DNA of 64,000 bases from JALSHZ01 sp964614535 (GTDB lineage: Bacteria; Pseudomonadota; Gammaproteobacteria; UWMA-0217), in assembly GCA_964614535.1 (NCBI GenBank), contig CAZTOZ010000076.1, positions 13,406 to 77,405 of the forward strand. Direction: 5' to 3'. This document shows, piece after piece, positions 53,936-62,625 of the stretch (positions are counted from its first letter, which is position 1; the number at the start of each line of letters is the position of its first letter). Under the pieces are notes generated by a model. It saw nothing but the letters and a program-made list of their open reading frames with translations, ran no database searches and had not been told where the DNA came from. A program made the translations under genes and the position numbers.

Positions 53936-56611
53936 ATGACACTGCCCGACCGCTGCCGCCTTCCCCGCCCTGCGCTCGATCTCGAACCGTGGATGCAACG
54001 GGTCGCCATGCTGGACGACCAGCCCGCCGGCTACCGCGAACAGCTCAAGGCATTGAGGGCACTCACTTTCGAAGGCTTCGAAAAGGGCCACTACATCGAC
54101 GATCTGCTCAAGGACACCAGCCGCGCCGTCGATGCGCTGCTGACGCAAAGCTGGCACGCCTTCGGCTTCGGCGACGACGAGCTGGCGCTGCTGGCCGTCG
54201 GCGGCTACGGCCGCCGGGAGCTGCACCCGTCGTCCGACATCGACATCCTGATTCTGCTCGACCACGCCGACGACGAGGCGCTCGCCGAACGCCTCTCCGC
54301 CTATATCACCTTTCTCTGGGACACCGGCCTCGACCTCGGCCAGAGCGTGCGCACGGTCGAAGAGTGCCTCGACGAAGGGCGGGACGACGTGACGGTGGCG
54401 ACCAATCTGTTCGAGTCCCGGCTGATCACCGGCTCGAAACGACTCGACGACCGCTTGCAGGCGATGCTCGAGCGCGACGACTTCTGGCCGAGCCGACAGT
54501 TCTTCTCCGCCAAGTTGGAGGAACTCAAGCGGCGCCACCGCCGTTTCGCCGACTCCTCCTACCGGCTCGAACCCAATCTCAAGGAGAGCCCCGGCGGGTT
54601 GCGCGACCTGCATACGCTGGCCTGGATCAGCAAACGGCATTTCGGCGTGGCGGCACTGCGCGAGCTGATCGGCCACGGCTTCATCAACCAGGACGAATAC
54701 GACACCCTCTGCGGCTCGCGGGACTTTCTCTGGCGGGTGCGCTTCGGCCTGCACCGGCTCGGGCGACGCAAGGACGACCGCGTGCTGCTGGAGCTGCAGC
54801 GGCCGCTGGCCCGGCTGCTGGGCTACGACGCCGACAACGAGATCCAGGCGGTGGAGGCGATGATGCAGGACTACTACCGCGCCGTGACCCATATCGCCCG
54901 GCTGTCGGAGATGCTGCTGCAACATTTCGAGGAGGAGATCCTGCTGTCGGACGAACCGGCCGAGATCGTTCGCCTCAACGAGCGTTTCCAGCTCCGCAAC
55001 GGCTTTCTCGAAGTGACCACCCCCACCGTCTTCGAGGAGTACCCCCCCGCGCTGCTGGAGCTGTTCCTGATGCTGCAGCAGTACAAGGAGGCCAAGGGCA
55101 TCCGCGCCAGCACCATCCGCCTGATCCGCGGCAGCGTGCGCCTGATCGACGAGGACTTCCGCAACGACCCACGCTGTCACCAGCGCTTTCTCGACCTGTT
55201 GCGGCGGCCACGCGGCATCTATCACGACTTTCGCCGAATGAACAACTACGGGATTCTGGCCGCCTATATTCCGGCGTTCGCCGACATCGTCGGACGGATG
55301 CAGTTCGATATGTTCCACATCTATACGGTGGACGAGCACACACTGATGGTGCTGCGCTACGTGCGCCGCCTCAGCACCGACGAACACGCCGACGAGGTGC
55401 CCCAGGCAACGGCCCTGTTCAAGACACTGCGCAAGCCAAAGCTGCTCTATCTGGCGGCGCTGTTCCATGACATCGGCAAGGGGCGCGGCGGGGACCACTC
55501 GGAACTCGGCGCGGTCGACGCCGAAGCCTTCTGCCAACTCCACGGGCTGACACCGCACGACACCGCGCTGGTCACCTGGCTGGTGCGCAGCCACCTGAAG
55601 ATGTCGATGGTGGCTCAGCGCAAGGACATCACCGACATGGACGTGATCGAGGCGTTCGCCCGCGAGGTGGAGACGGTGGAGCGGCTCACCTACCTCTACC
55701 TGCTCACCATCAGCGATATTCGCGGCACCAACCTGGAGCTGTGGAACGGCTGGAAAGCCAGCCTGCTGTCGGCGCTCTACAACCGCACGCGGCAGTGGCT
55801 GGAGGCCCGTGACGCCAGCAGCCCGGCCGAGAGCCAGGCAATCCTGGCGCTGGACACACGCAAGCTCGCCGCCTCGCTGCTGACCCGCGACGGCTGGCCC
55901 CAGCCACGCATCAACGCCATCTGGACGCACTTTCACGACGACTATTTCCGGCGTCACGATGCCGAGACGATCCAGTGGCACACCGAACTGCTGCTACGCC
56001 GTGACGACGACCGACCGATCGTCGACATCCACCCGGAGACCGACCACGGCACCACCGACATCACCATCTACACGGCGGTCGATCCAGTGCTGTTCAGCCT
56101 CATCACCAGCGTACTGGAGCAGCTCGGGCTCAATATCGTCGATGCCCGTATCTACACCACCCGCAACCGCATGGCACTGGATACCTTCACCGTGCTCGAC
56201 GCGAACGGCGGCCCCTGTGATGACCCGTTCCGGCTGACGCAGCTGCGCGAACGGATGCTCGCGGCGCTGGAGAACCCGGAACAGCGCTTCACCCCGGCGC
56301 CGGTCAAGCTCACCCGGCGGCACAAGTCGTTCGAGGTACCGCTCGACATCAGTTTCGAGAACCCGCCCGGCAAGCCCTATACGATACTGGCGGTGACCGC
56401 GCTCGATCAGCGCGGCCTGCTGGCCAATATCGCCGCCGCGCTCTACGCCACCGGCACGCGGACGCTGATGGCCAAGATCGCGACCATCGGTGAACGCGCC
56501 GAGGACGTGCTCTACGTCACCAGCGGCGACGGACGACCGCTGGACGAGCGGCAGCAACGGGCGTTGGAACGGAAGCTGCGGTCGTTGCTGGAGAACGACG
56601 ACGCTACTTGA
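53936..56611 (+). CDS. glnD: Bifunctional uridylyltransferase/uridylyl-removing enzyme
   Basis: 891 aa nitrogen sensor that adds and removes UMP on PII proteins. Nucleotidyltransferase site GGYGRRELHPSSDIDIL near residue 85, HD hydrolase site LFHDIGKGRGGDHSELG near residue 510, and two ACT domains (about 700-780 and 808-885) that sense glutamine. Full length. Its last 8 bases overlap the convergent Npt-like gene. Confidence 0.97.
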   Translation: MTLPDRCRLPRPALDLEPWMQRVAMLDDQPAGYREQLKALRALTFEGFEKGHYIDDLLKDTSRAVDALLTQSWHAFGFGDDELALLAVGGYGRRELHPSSDIDILILLDHADDEALAERLSAYITFLWDTGLDLGQSVRTVEECLDEGRDDVTVATNLFESRLITGSKRLDDRLQAMLERDDFWPSRQFFSAKLEELKRRHRRFADSSYRLEPNLKESPGGLRDLHTLAWISKRHFGVAALRELIGHGFINQDEYDTLCGSRDFLWRVRFGLHRLGRRKDDRVLLELQRPLARLLGYDADNEIQAVEAMMQDYYRAVTHIARLSEMLLQHFEEEILLSDEPAEIVRLNERFQLRNGFLEVTTPTVFEEYPPALLELFLMLQQYKEAKGIRASTIRLIRGSVRLIDEDFRNDPRCHQRFLDLLRRPRGIYHDFRRMNNYGILAAYIPAFADIVGRMQFDMFHIYTVDEHTLMVLRYVRRLSTDEHADEVPQATALFKTLRKPKLLYLAALFHDIGKGRGGDHSELGAVDAEAFCQLHGLTPHDTALVTWLVRSHLKMSMVAQRKDITDMDVIEAFAREVETVERLTYLYLLTISDIRGTNLELWNGWKASLLSALYNRTRQWLEARDASSPAESQAILALDTRKLAASLLTRDGWPQPRINAIWTHFHDDYFRRHDAETIQWHTELLLRRDDDRPIVDIHPETDHGTTDITIYTAVDPVLFSLITSVLEQLGLNIVDARIYTTRNRMALDTFTVLDANGGPCDDPFRLTQLRERMLAALENPEQRFTPAPVKLTRRHKSFEVPLDISFENPPGKPYTILAVTALDQRGLLANIAAALYATGTRTLMAKIATIGERAEDVLYVTSGDGRPLDERQQRALERKLRSLLENDDAT

Positions 56612-57935
56612 CGGCGCCGGCCGCAGCGGCGGGCTGCAACAACAGCCGATAGCGACGGTAGAGCCCCAGCAGCATCAGCCCCCACAACCCGCAACAGAGG
56701 ACGATCACCCAGTTGAGGTCGAGCCCGTCCCGGGCCAGCGTCGTCCACTGCGTCAACAGCAGGATGATCACGGCCCCGGCCACCTTGAAGCTGCGGTAGC
56801 CGAACATGTCGATCCACGCCTTGGCCTGGTACATCACCAGCTTGTCCACCGGAATGTAGAGCAACTCCTTGGCGGAGCGGGTGATCGAGTAGGAAAGGCC
56901 ACGGTCGGCAATCTTCATCACCGCCGCCGCGAGAAAACCGCCCTGCGCCATGAAGCCGAGCGCCGATGCCGCCAGCATCACCGGCTGTACCAGCAACCCG
57001 GCCAGCACACCAAGGCGGTTGAGCACCAGTGGCGTCACCAGCAGGTTGACGACGATGGAGAAACCGCTGAGTGCCGAGAAGAACAGCGACAGGGTGGCGG
57101 TGCGCGCCTCACGCTCGGGGAAGCTCACCTCGACGATGCGCATGAACTGGAACTCCACCAGCGGCGACACCAGCTGGGCCAACAACAGGGCGCCAGCGAT
57201 CATGAGCAGGTAGTGGCGATGCGCCGCCCGCGACTGATAGGGCCAGGCGGTGTGGCGAATCCTTCCGGCATCGGCATCACCACCGTCACGATAGTAGCCA
57301 TGGCGGCTGAGCCGCAGCGTGACGATAAAGATCAAGCCGATGATGCCACCACCCACCAACAGCAGATCGGGGGTCTGCAGTGGCGTGTAGTGGATCAGAA
57401 ACGCACCGAGGCTGCTGCCGGCCATGCCCCCGAGCAGGCCGCCGGTGCCGATCAGGCCATACCAGTTCTTGCCGTCATGGGTGCTGTAGATGCTGTTGGC
57501 CAGGCTCCAGAACTGTTCGACCAGAATGACACCCACCAGATCGACGAAGAGATAGAAGGCCACCGGCGCGATGCGCCCACCCGCTTCGAGGGCGAAACGA
57601 AAGACCACCAGCGCCGCCATCGCCACCAGCGCCGTCCCCAGCACCACACGAAAGCGTCCGACACGGGCCAGAACGCGGTTGTAGAGATGGATGAACAGCA
57701 GCAGCGTCAGCGCGGAACCGATCCACACCCACGGCAGATCCTTGGCCTCGATCACCTCCAGAATCTGCGAGCGGCTGGCTGGCTTGAGCTGGTAGAGCGC
57801 CGTGATGATGAGGAAGAAATTGACAAACAGCAGGCCCGATTGCAGTATCGGAAGCGTTTTGTCCCCACTCACAGCAGGGGCATCGGCGTTTGGCGCAGGT
57901 GACATATCGATCGTTTCTCCAGACGAGGTAGCCAT
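56604..57935 (-). CDS. Npt1/ATP:ADP-translocase-like MFS membrane protein
   Basis: 443 aa with about 10-12 hydrophobic helices. Blocks such as EQFWSLANSIYSTHDGKNWYGLIGTGG and KELLYIPVDKL (quoted in part) resemble the Npt1/Npt2 nucleotide-transporter-like branch found in free-living bacteria. True ATP/ADP exchange is not implied; the substrate is unknown. I prefer the ATG at 57935 because GGGGTGG precedes it by 8 bases. A GTG at 57947 is the alternative. It lies head-to-head with the serine hydrolase, the start codons almost touching. Confidence 0.78.
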   Translation of the reverse strand: MATSSGETIDMSPAPNADAPAVSGDKTLPILQSGLLFVNFFLIITALYQLKPASRSQILEVIEAKDLPWVWIGSALTLLLFIHLYNRVLARVGRFRVVLGTALVAMAALVVFRFALEAGGRIAPVAFYLFVDLVGVILVEQFWSLANSIYSTHDGKNWYGLIGTGGLLGGMAGSSLGAFLIHYTPLQTPDLLLVGGGIIGLIFIVTLRLSRHGYYRDGGDADAGRIRHTAWPYQSRAAHRHYLLMIAGALLLAQLVSPLVEFQFMRIVEVSFPEREARTATLSLFFSALSGFSIVVNLLVTPLVLNRLGVLAGLLVQPVMLAASALGFMAQGGFLAAAVMKIADRGLSYSITRSAKELLYIPVDKLVMYQAKAWIDMFGYRSFKVAGAVIILLLTQWTTLARDGLDLNWVIVLCCGLWGLMLLGLYRRYRLLLQPAAAAGAVK

Positions 57936-57938
57936 ATC

Positions 57939-58835
57939 TTGATCCACCCCGCAGTCCGTTTCCTGGTGTTCCTCGCCGCCATTCTAAGCCTCTCCCCCCT
58001 GCACGCCAGTGCTGACTTCCGCATTCAGGCCGCAAACAGCGACCCGGTTCTCCAGCAGCGTCTGGAGCGGCGCGTCACCGAGCTCGGTCTGGCGGAGGCC
58101 GCACGCAACGGCAAGCTGGAAATCGCACTGGTGGACATCACCGATATCGACAACCCCCGTCTCGCCGCCATCAACGGCAACGAGATGGTCTATGCCGCCA
58201 GCCTGCCGAAGATCGCCATTCTGTTCGGCGCCTTCGTCAAGGTCGAACGGGGGGAGATGGCGCTGACCGACGAGAATCGCGCCTTGCTGACGAAGATGAT
58301 CCGCTACTCGTCGAACCGCGCCGCCACCGAGATGCTCAACCGTGTCGGCAAGGCCTATCTCGCCGCGGTACTGCAGGATCCGCGATACCGGCTCTACTGC
58401 GAGGCATTGAACGGTGGTCTCTGGGTTGGCAAGGAATATGGCCGTGGCGTCGCCTGGAAACGGGATCCGCTGCACCACCTTTCCCACGGCGCCACCGCCA
58501 TTCAGACGGCCCGGCTCTACTATCTGCTGGAGAGTGGTCAGCTGCTGCGCCCCGATCTGGCCGCCGAGATGAAAACCATCCTCGGCAATCCCGGCATCGA
58601 GCACAAATTCGTCAAGGGGCTGAAAAAAGCGGCGCCCGGGGCGGTCATCTACCGCAAATCGGGCTCGTGGAGGCACTATCATGCCGACAGCGCCATCGTC
58701 GAACACGATGGCAGGCGCTATATCGCCGTTGCCCTCGCGCAGGATCCGAACGGTGGCCAGTGGCTCAGCCGGCTGATCGTCGCCATGGACGAACTGATCC
58801 GCCAGCCCCGGCCAATGGCATGGCTGAAACACTGA
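57939..58835 (+). CDS. Beta-lactamase-fold serine hydrolase (class A-like), exported
   Basis: 298 aa. Signal peptide about 1-25. S-x-x-K motif in AASLPKIAI (near residue 88), an S-S-N triad in RYSSNRA in place of S-D-N, and KSG in YRKSGSW. These are the catalytic elements of class A beta-lactamases and low-molecular-weight penicillin-binding proteins. No omega-loop glutamate could be located, so a peptidoglycan or peptide hydrolase is likelier than an antibiotic resistance enzyme. TTG start at 57939, with GAGGT 10 bases upstream. Confidence 0.8.
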   Translation: MIHPAVRFLVFLAAILSLSPLHASADFRIQAANSDPVLQQRLERRVTELGLAEAARNGKLEIALVDITDIDNPRLAAINGNEMVYAASLPKIAILFGAFVKVERGEMALTDENRALLTKMIRYSSNRAATEMLNRVGKAYLAAVLQDPRYRLYCEALNGGLWVGKEYGRGVAWKRDPLHHLSHGATAIQTARLYYLLESGQLLRPDLAAEMKTILGNPGIEHKFVKGLKKAAPGAVIYRKSGSWRHYHADSAIVEHDGRRYIAVALAQDPNGGQWLSRLIVAMDELIRQPRPMAWLKH

Positions 58836-58844
58836 CGACCACCC

Positions 58845-59219
58845 CTATCCCACGCTCCAGGCCCGCGGACGGCGCATCCCGGCCAACTGGCTGGCCTGCT
58901 GCATATAGCCATGTGGGAAATGCTCGAAGAGATACCGCTTGGCCTCTTTCTTCGTCATGCCGGTGCTCTCCACCAGATGTTTGGTCACATCGCGGACATC
59001 GGGAACGATCTGGTGCGCCTCGAACCATTGGCGCATGTATTGGAGAATGGCCAGATGCTCGTCGGTAAGCTCGAAATCGTTCCACTCCGACGCCATCCTG
59101 CGGGCCAGTTCGGGGCTCCACGTATCGGGATCCACCAGATGACCGTCGCTGTCGCATTCGACGCCGAGGTCCAGGGCATTGCGCATGCCGAATCGCGCTT
59201 GGTCGACCGGCCGCGCCAT
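58845..59219 (-). CDS. DsrC/TusE-fold protein without the C-terminal redox cysteines
   Basis: 124 aa. The DsrC/TusE fold is clear: DGHLVDPDTWSPELARRMA (residues about 25-43), LTDEHLAILQYMRQWFEAH and GMTKKEAKRYLFEHFPHG (in part). The C-terminal arm, where DsrC has two conserved cysteines and TusE one, reads MRRPRAWSVG with no Cys. The only Cys is in the N-terminal ECDSDG. It therefore cannot carry persulfide as DsrC does. Cys-lacking homologues occur in sulfur bacteria and have been proposed as regulators (RspA). The ATG at 59219 gives the normal family length. Divergent from the SET gene. Confidence 0.88.
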   Translation of the reverse strand: MARPVDQARFGMRNALDLGVECDSDGHLVDPDTWSPELARRMASEWNDFELTDEHLAILQYMRQWFEAHQIVPDVRDVTKHLVESTGMTKKEAKRYLFEHFPHGYMQQASQLAGMRRPRAWSVG

Positions 59220-59270
59220 TCCACCACCGCCCCCGCCGGGGCACCAGATCCCCTGCTCCGGCGACAGAGA

Positions 59271-59290
59271 AAATCCCGCCGGCGGGATTT
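59271..59290. promoter_or_regulatory. 20-bp perfect palindrome in the DsrC-like/SET divergent spacer
   Basis: AAATCCCGCCGGCGGGATTT reads the same on both strands without a spacer. It lies centrally in the 89-bp region between the two start codons. This is the form of an operator for a dimeric regulator; a cruciform is also possible. Confidence 0.6.
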
Positions 59291-59308
59291 CCGCCCCCAA
59301 CCAGCGTC

Positions 59309-59650
59309 ATGTCCGAGATGAAGCAACCCGATCTGGAAAGGCTGTTCTACGTCGCCGATTCGGCCATCCACGGCAAAGGGCTGTTCGCCCGCGTCCCGCT
59401 GCCGGCAGAGTGCTATCTGGGCCAGTACGACGGCCCCACCACGCGCACGAACGGCATGCATGTGCTTTGGGTGCAGGAGGCATCCGGCGAGTGGGTCGGC
59501 CGGGACGGGCGGAACCTGCTGCGCTATATCAACCACGCCATTCCACCCAATACCGAGTTCGACGGTTTCGACCTCTATGCCCTGCGCGACATTGCCGCTG
59601 GTGAGGAGATCACCATCGACTACGGAGACGAATTCCACGACGATGCCTGA
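59309..59650 (+). CDS. Small SET-domain protein
   Basis: 113 aa, essentially a bare SET domain. HGKGLFARVPLP at residues 20-31, LLRYINHAIPPNTEF (the knot motif that in eukaryotes reads R-x-x-N-H-x-x-x-P-N), and GEEITIDYGDEF at the end. The family methylates lysines with S-adenosylmethionine. Bacterial versions may modify ribosomal or DNA-binding proteins, or be inactive. There are no pre-SET or post-SET cysteines. Divergent from the DsrC-like gene. Confidence 0.87.
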   Translation: MSEMKQPDLERLFYVADSAIHGKGLFARVPLPAECYLGQYDGPTTRTNGMHVLWVQEASGEWVGRDGRNLLRYINHAIPPNTEFDGFDLYALRDIAAGEEITIDYGDEFHDDA

Positions 59651-59788
59651 TACGGCGACCACGGCGGCCAGCGCGTCCGATTCACGCGGAACCCGAACCA
59701 CGGCGATGCTTTACGACGGATCGAACGGCAGGGTCCACCAGCGCCCCCGATCGCTGCCGCCTCATGAAACCTTCACGACGAGGACAAA

Positions 59789-60907
59789 ATGATCATCGGC
59801 ACGCCCCGTGAGACCAAGGACAATGAATTCCGCGTCGGGCTCAACCCCGAGAGCGTCCACGAGCTGGTCCATCATGGCCACCGCGTACTGGTGGAACGGG
59901 GCGCGGGCCACGGCATCGGCGCCAGCGACGACACCTATCGCCAGGCGGGCGCCGACGTGGTCGACGACGCGGCGGCCGTGTTTTCCGGCGCCGACCTCAT
60001 CGTCAAGGTCAAAGAGCCACAACCGGCCGAGCGCGCCCTGCTGCGCCGCGGCCAGATACTCTTCACCTTTCTCCATCTGGCGCCCGATCCCGAGCAGGCC
60101 CACGACCTGATGGCCTCGGGGGCCGCCTGCATCGCCTACGAAACGGTGACCGCCGCCGACGGCTCGCTGCCGCTGCTCACACCGATGTCCGAAGTGGCGG
60201 GCCGGCTGTCGGTACAGGCGGGCGCAACCACGCTGGAGAGGATCCATGGCGGCAGCGGCAAGCTGCTCGGCGGCGTGCCCGGCGTCGAGGCGGCCACCGT
60301 GGTGATCATCGGCGGCGGAGTGGTGGGCAGCCAGGCCGCGGCCATGGCGGTGGGAATGCAGGCCAACGTCACCGTCATCGACCGCTCACACCAGGCACTG
60401 GCGCGGCTGGACGACCGCTTTGCCGGCCGGGTCAACACCGAGTTCTCCACCCGCCATGCGCTGCGGCGCTGGGTGGCGCGGGCCGATCTGCTGATCGGCA
60501 GCGTGCTGCTGCCAGGGGCGCGGGCACCGAGGCTGGTGACACGGGAGATGATCGCCAGCATGCAGCCCGGATCGGTCGCCGTCGATGTGGCCATCGACCA
60601 GGGCGGTTGCTTCGAGACCTCCCGGCCGACCAACCACAGCCAGCCGACGTTCGTCGAAGCGGGCGTGGTCCACTACTGCGTCACCAACATGCCCGGCGCG
60701 GTGCCCCGGACATCGACCCGCGCACTCAACAACGCCACCCTGCCCTTCGTGCTGCAACTGGCCGACCGCGGCTTGGCGGCGCTCTGCGACGATCCCCATC
60801 TGCGCGATGGGCTCAACATCCTCGCGGGGAAGATCACCCACCGGCGGGTGGCCGAGGCCCTGGGCCGCGACCACCACGATCCCATCGAGCTGCTCGGCTG
60901 CGCATAG
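59789..60907 (+). CDS. ald: Alanine dehydrogenase
   Basis: 372 aa. Reversible oxidative deamination of L-alanine to pyruvate with NAD. N-terminal GTPRETKDNEFRVGL (residues 4-18), the catalytic Lys in LIVKVKEPQ, the catalytic His in FTFLHLAPD, NAD-binding VVIIGGGVVGSQAA near residue 175, and NMPGAVPRTST. Full length. The 138-base spacer before it has no recognisable riboswitch. Convergent with the diguanylate cyclase (15-base gap). Confidence 0.96.
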   Translation: MIIGTPRETKDNEFRVGLNPESVHELVHHGHRVLVERGAGHGIGASDDTYRQAGADVVDDAAAVFSGADLIVKVKEPQPAERALLRRGQILFTFLHLAPDPEQAHDLMASGAACIAYETVTAADGSLPLLTPMSEVAGRLSVQAGATTLERIHGGSGKLLGGVPGVEAATVVIIGGGVVGSQAAAMAVGMQANVTVIDRSHQALARLDDRFAGRVNTEFSTRHALRRWVARADLLIGSVLLPGARAPRLVTREMIASMQPGSVAVDVAIDQGGCFETSRPTNHSQPTFVEAGVVHYCVTNMPGAVPRTSTRALNNATLPFVLQLADRGLAALCDDPHLRDGLNILAGKITHRRVAEALGRDHHDPIELLGCA

Positions 60908-60922
60908 CGCCACCGTGCCGGC

Positions 60923-61939
60923 TCAGTGCTCGGTGCTCACCGTCACCCGGTTGCGCCCCGCCTCTTTCGACTGATAGAGCGCGCGGTCGGCCTTTTCGAG
61001 CCACGACTCCGCCGTGTCCCAGTGAACGGCGCCAGCGACGCCGATCGAGACGGTGACCGGCCGCAGCTCCTCGCCGCTGTCTTTTCGGGATATCTTGGAG
61101 GACTCGATCTTCTTGCGGATCTGCTCGGCAACGATACTGGCATCACGGGTACTGGTGTCCTCGAGCAGCACACAGAATTCCTCACCGCCATAGCGCGCCA
61201 CCAGATCCTTGCCCTTGACGCTATCGGTCAGCGCCGAGGCGACAAACTTGATGACCTTGTCCCCCACCAGGTGACCATAGTCGTCGTTGAACTGCTTGAA
61301 ATGGTCGATGTCGATCATCAGCACCGAATCGTTGTCGTCCGCCTCGGTAGTATGCGCCTCCAGCACACTCTCGAGCCGCTCCATGAAGATCTTGCGATTG
61401 GCGATACCGGTCAGCGGATCACAGGAGGCACGCCGCCGGGTCTCCTCCAGCTCGGCCTTGAGGCGATTCATCTCCTCGACGCTGTGTTCCAACTGCACCC
61501 TCATCTGCTCGTTGGTCTGCATGATCTGCCTGATCCTGTCCCCCAACACCGGCTCGCGTTGCGGCTGGGCACCCAGCACAGCCTCGGCACTCTCGAGCTG
61601 CGACTGGAAGGTGGCGAGTTCGTCACCGGCGGCATCGAACTTCCCCACCATATCCGAGAACAGCGCCCGCGCTTCCAAACCCACCCGCTCGAGCATCTCC
61701 TCATTGGAGGAAACGAAGAAACGGTAGTAGAGATCCCTGGCCAGATCCGGGGTGTATCTGAGCTTGCCGTCCCTGACCTTGTCCAGGATTTCGTTGAGCT
61801 CGGGCAGGGTCCCGAGAAAATACTCATACCAGATGGTGTAGTTGATGGGGATGATGGAAATCCCGAGGCGCGCCAGCACCGGCACCAACATCCTGATGAT
61901 CTCCGCTGATCTCGCCGGATTTTCTTCGTGTTGTAACAT
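60923..61939 (-). CDS. Soluble GGDEF diguanylate cyclase
   Basis: 338 aa. The N-terminal 165 residues are helical, ending in a coiled coil (SVEEMNRLKAELEETRRR), with no TM. The GGDEF domain (about 170-335) has an intact RYGGEEF signature, DPLTGIANR, and IDIDHFKQFNDDYGH. It should make c-di-GMP. No R-x-x-D inhibitory site five residues before GGEEF is evident. Single gene, convergent with ald. Confidence 0.93.
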   Translation of the reverse strand: MLQHEENPARSAEIIRMLVPVLARLGISIIPINYTIWYEYFLGTLPELNEILDKVRDGKLRYTPDLARDLYYRFFVSSNEEMLERVGLEARALFSDMVGKFDAAGDELATFQSQLESAEAVLGAQPQREPVLGDRIRQIMQTNEQMRVQLEHSVEEMNRLKAELEETRRRASCDPLTGIANRKIFMERLESVLEAHTTEADDNDSVLMIDIDHFKQFNDDYGHLVGDKVIKFVASALTDSVKGKDLVARYGGEEFCVLLEDTSTRDASIVAEQIRKKIESSKISRKDSGEELRPVTVSIGVAGAVHWDTAESWLEKADRALYQSKEAGRNRVTVSTEH

Positions 61940-62082
61940 CCTGGTCAGATCCCTGATTCATACGAGCAACCGCCATTCTCCTCCGCTCTACGAGCCGCCG
62001 ATAAGTGACTGTTTAACAATCACGTTGCAACGGGAACGAAGCATCCCGAACTCCCGCCAAAGCGTAGGGATACCAAGAGAAA

Positions 62083-62111
62083 TTGCCGCCATCGAAGGCA
62101 TGCTCTACGAT
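62083..62111 (+). promoter_or_regulatory. Candidate sigma-70-type promoter for the small cytochrome gene
   Basis: TTGCCG (62083-62088) and TACGAT (62106-62111) with a 17-base spacer, ending 28 bases before the cytochrome ATG. Moderate match only. Confidence 0.35.
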
Positions 62112-62139
62112 GGAATCATCACCCGAAGGAGTTCACGCC

Positions 62140-62436
62140 ATGAAGAGATCATTGTTCATCACCACCGCACTGCTGACGTTCGCCACCCAACCCGGCCTGG
62201 CCGACGACAGGAGCGAGGGCAAGGCGCTGCACGACGCCAAATGTCTGAATTGTCACATGATGGGCGACCACACCGTGCTCTACACCCGCAAGGACCGCAA
62301 GGTGGACTCGCTCAAGCGGCTCGGGGGATTCGTCAGCGGTTGTGTACAGAATTTCAATATCGACTGGTTCCCCGAGGAGGAGAAGAAAGTACGCGACTAC
62401 ATCAACGCCACCTGGTACAAATTCCCGACGAAATAG
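62140..62436 (+). CDS. Small periplasmic monohaem cytochrome c
   Basis: 98 aa. Signal peptide about 1-21 (cleavage after GLA). One haem site CLNCH at residues 35-39. A Cys in SGCVQN and a C-terminal amphipathic helix (VRDYINATWYKFPTK) typical of class I cytochromes. AAGGAG precedes the ATG at 62140. Partner unknown; candidates for exchange are the multihaem protein at 27-30 kb or a respiratory oxidase outside the window. Confidence 0.85.
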   Translation: MKRSLFITTALLTFATQPGLADDRSEGKALHDAKCLNCHMMGDHTVLYTRKDRKVDSLKRLGGFVSGCVQNFNIDWFPEEEKKVRDYINATWYKFPTK

Positions 62437-62442
62437 CCCAAC

Positions 62443-62469
62443 GGCGGGCACGCCACCGCGCGTGCCGCC
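62443..62469 (+). terminator. Candidate terminator after the cytochrome gene
   Basis: GC-rich hairpin: GGCGGGCACGC pairs with GCGTGCCGCC (one bulge) across a short loop, 7 bases after the stop. It is followed by a T/C-rich stretch, not a clean T run. Confidence 0.4.
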
Positions 62470-62625
62470 TCTTCCCCCTTCGACGACGACAAACCTTGCC
62501 ACTGGCCTCAGCGGGCCGTCGTGGTCGCGTCTGTCGGAATTGCGGCCCGCTGACCCTGCCCCGCTTCAAGTCCCACCCCCTGCCGCCGAGAACCGGACTG
62601 GATATCCAACAAATTCGGCTGGCGC

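Noticed and set aside
57939..58835. Antibiotic-resistance beta-lactamase
   Set aside because: SxxK and KSG are present but S-S-N replaces S-D-N and no omega-loop Glu is evident. A chromosomal hydrolase of unknown substrate is the safer call.
59651..59788. Glycine or other riboswitch upstream of alanine dehydrogenase
   Set aside because: No conserved riboswitch core sequence could be recognised in the 138-base spacer.
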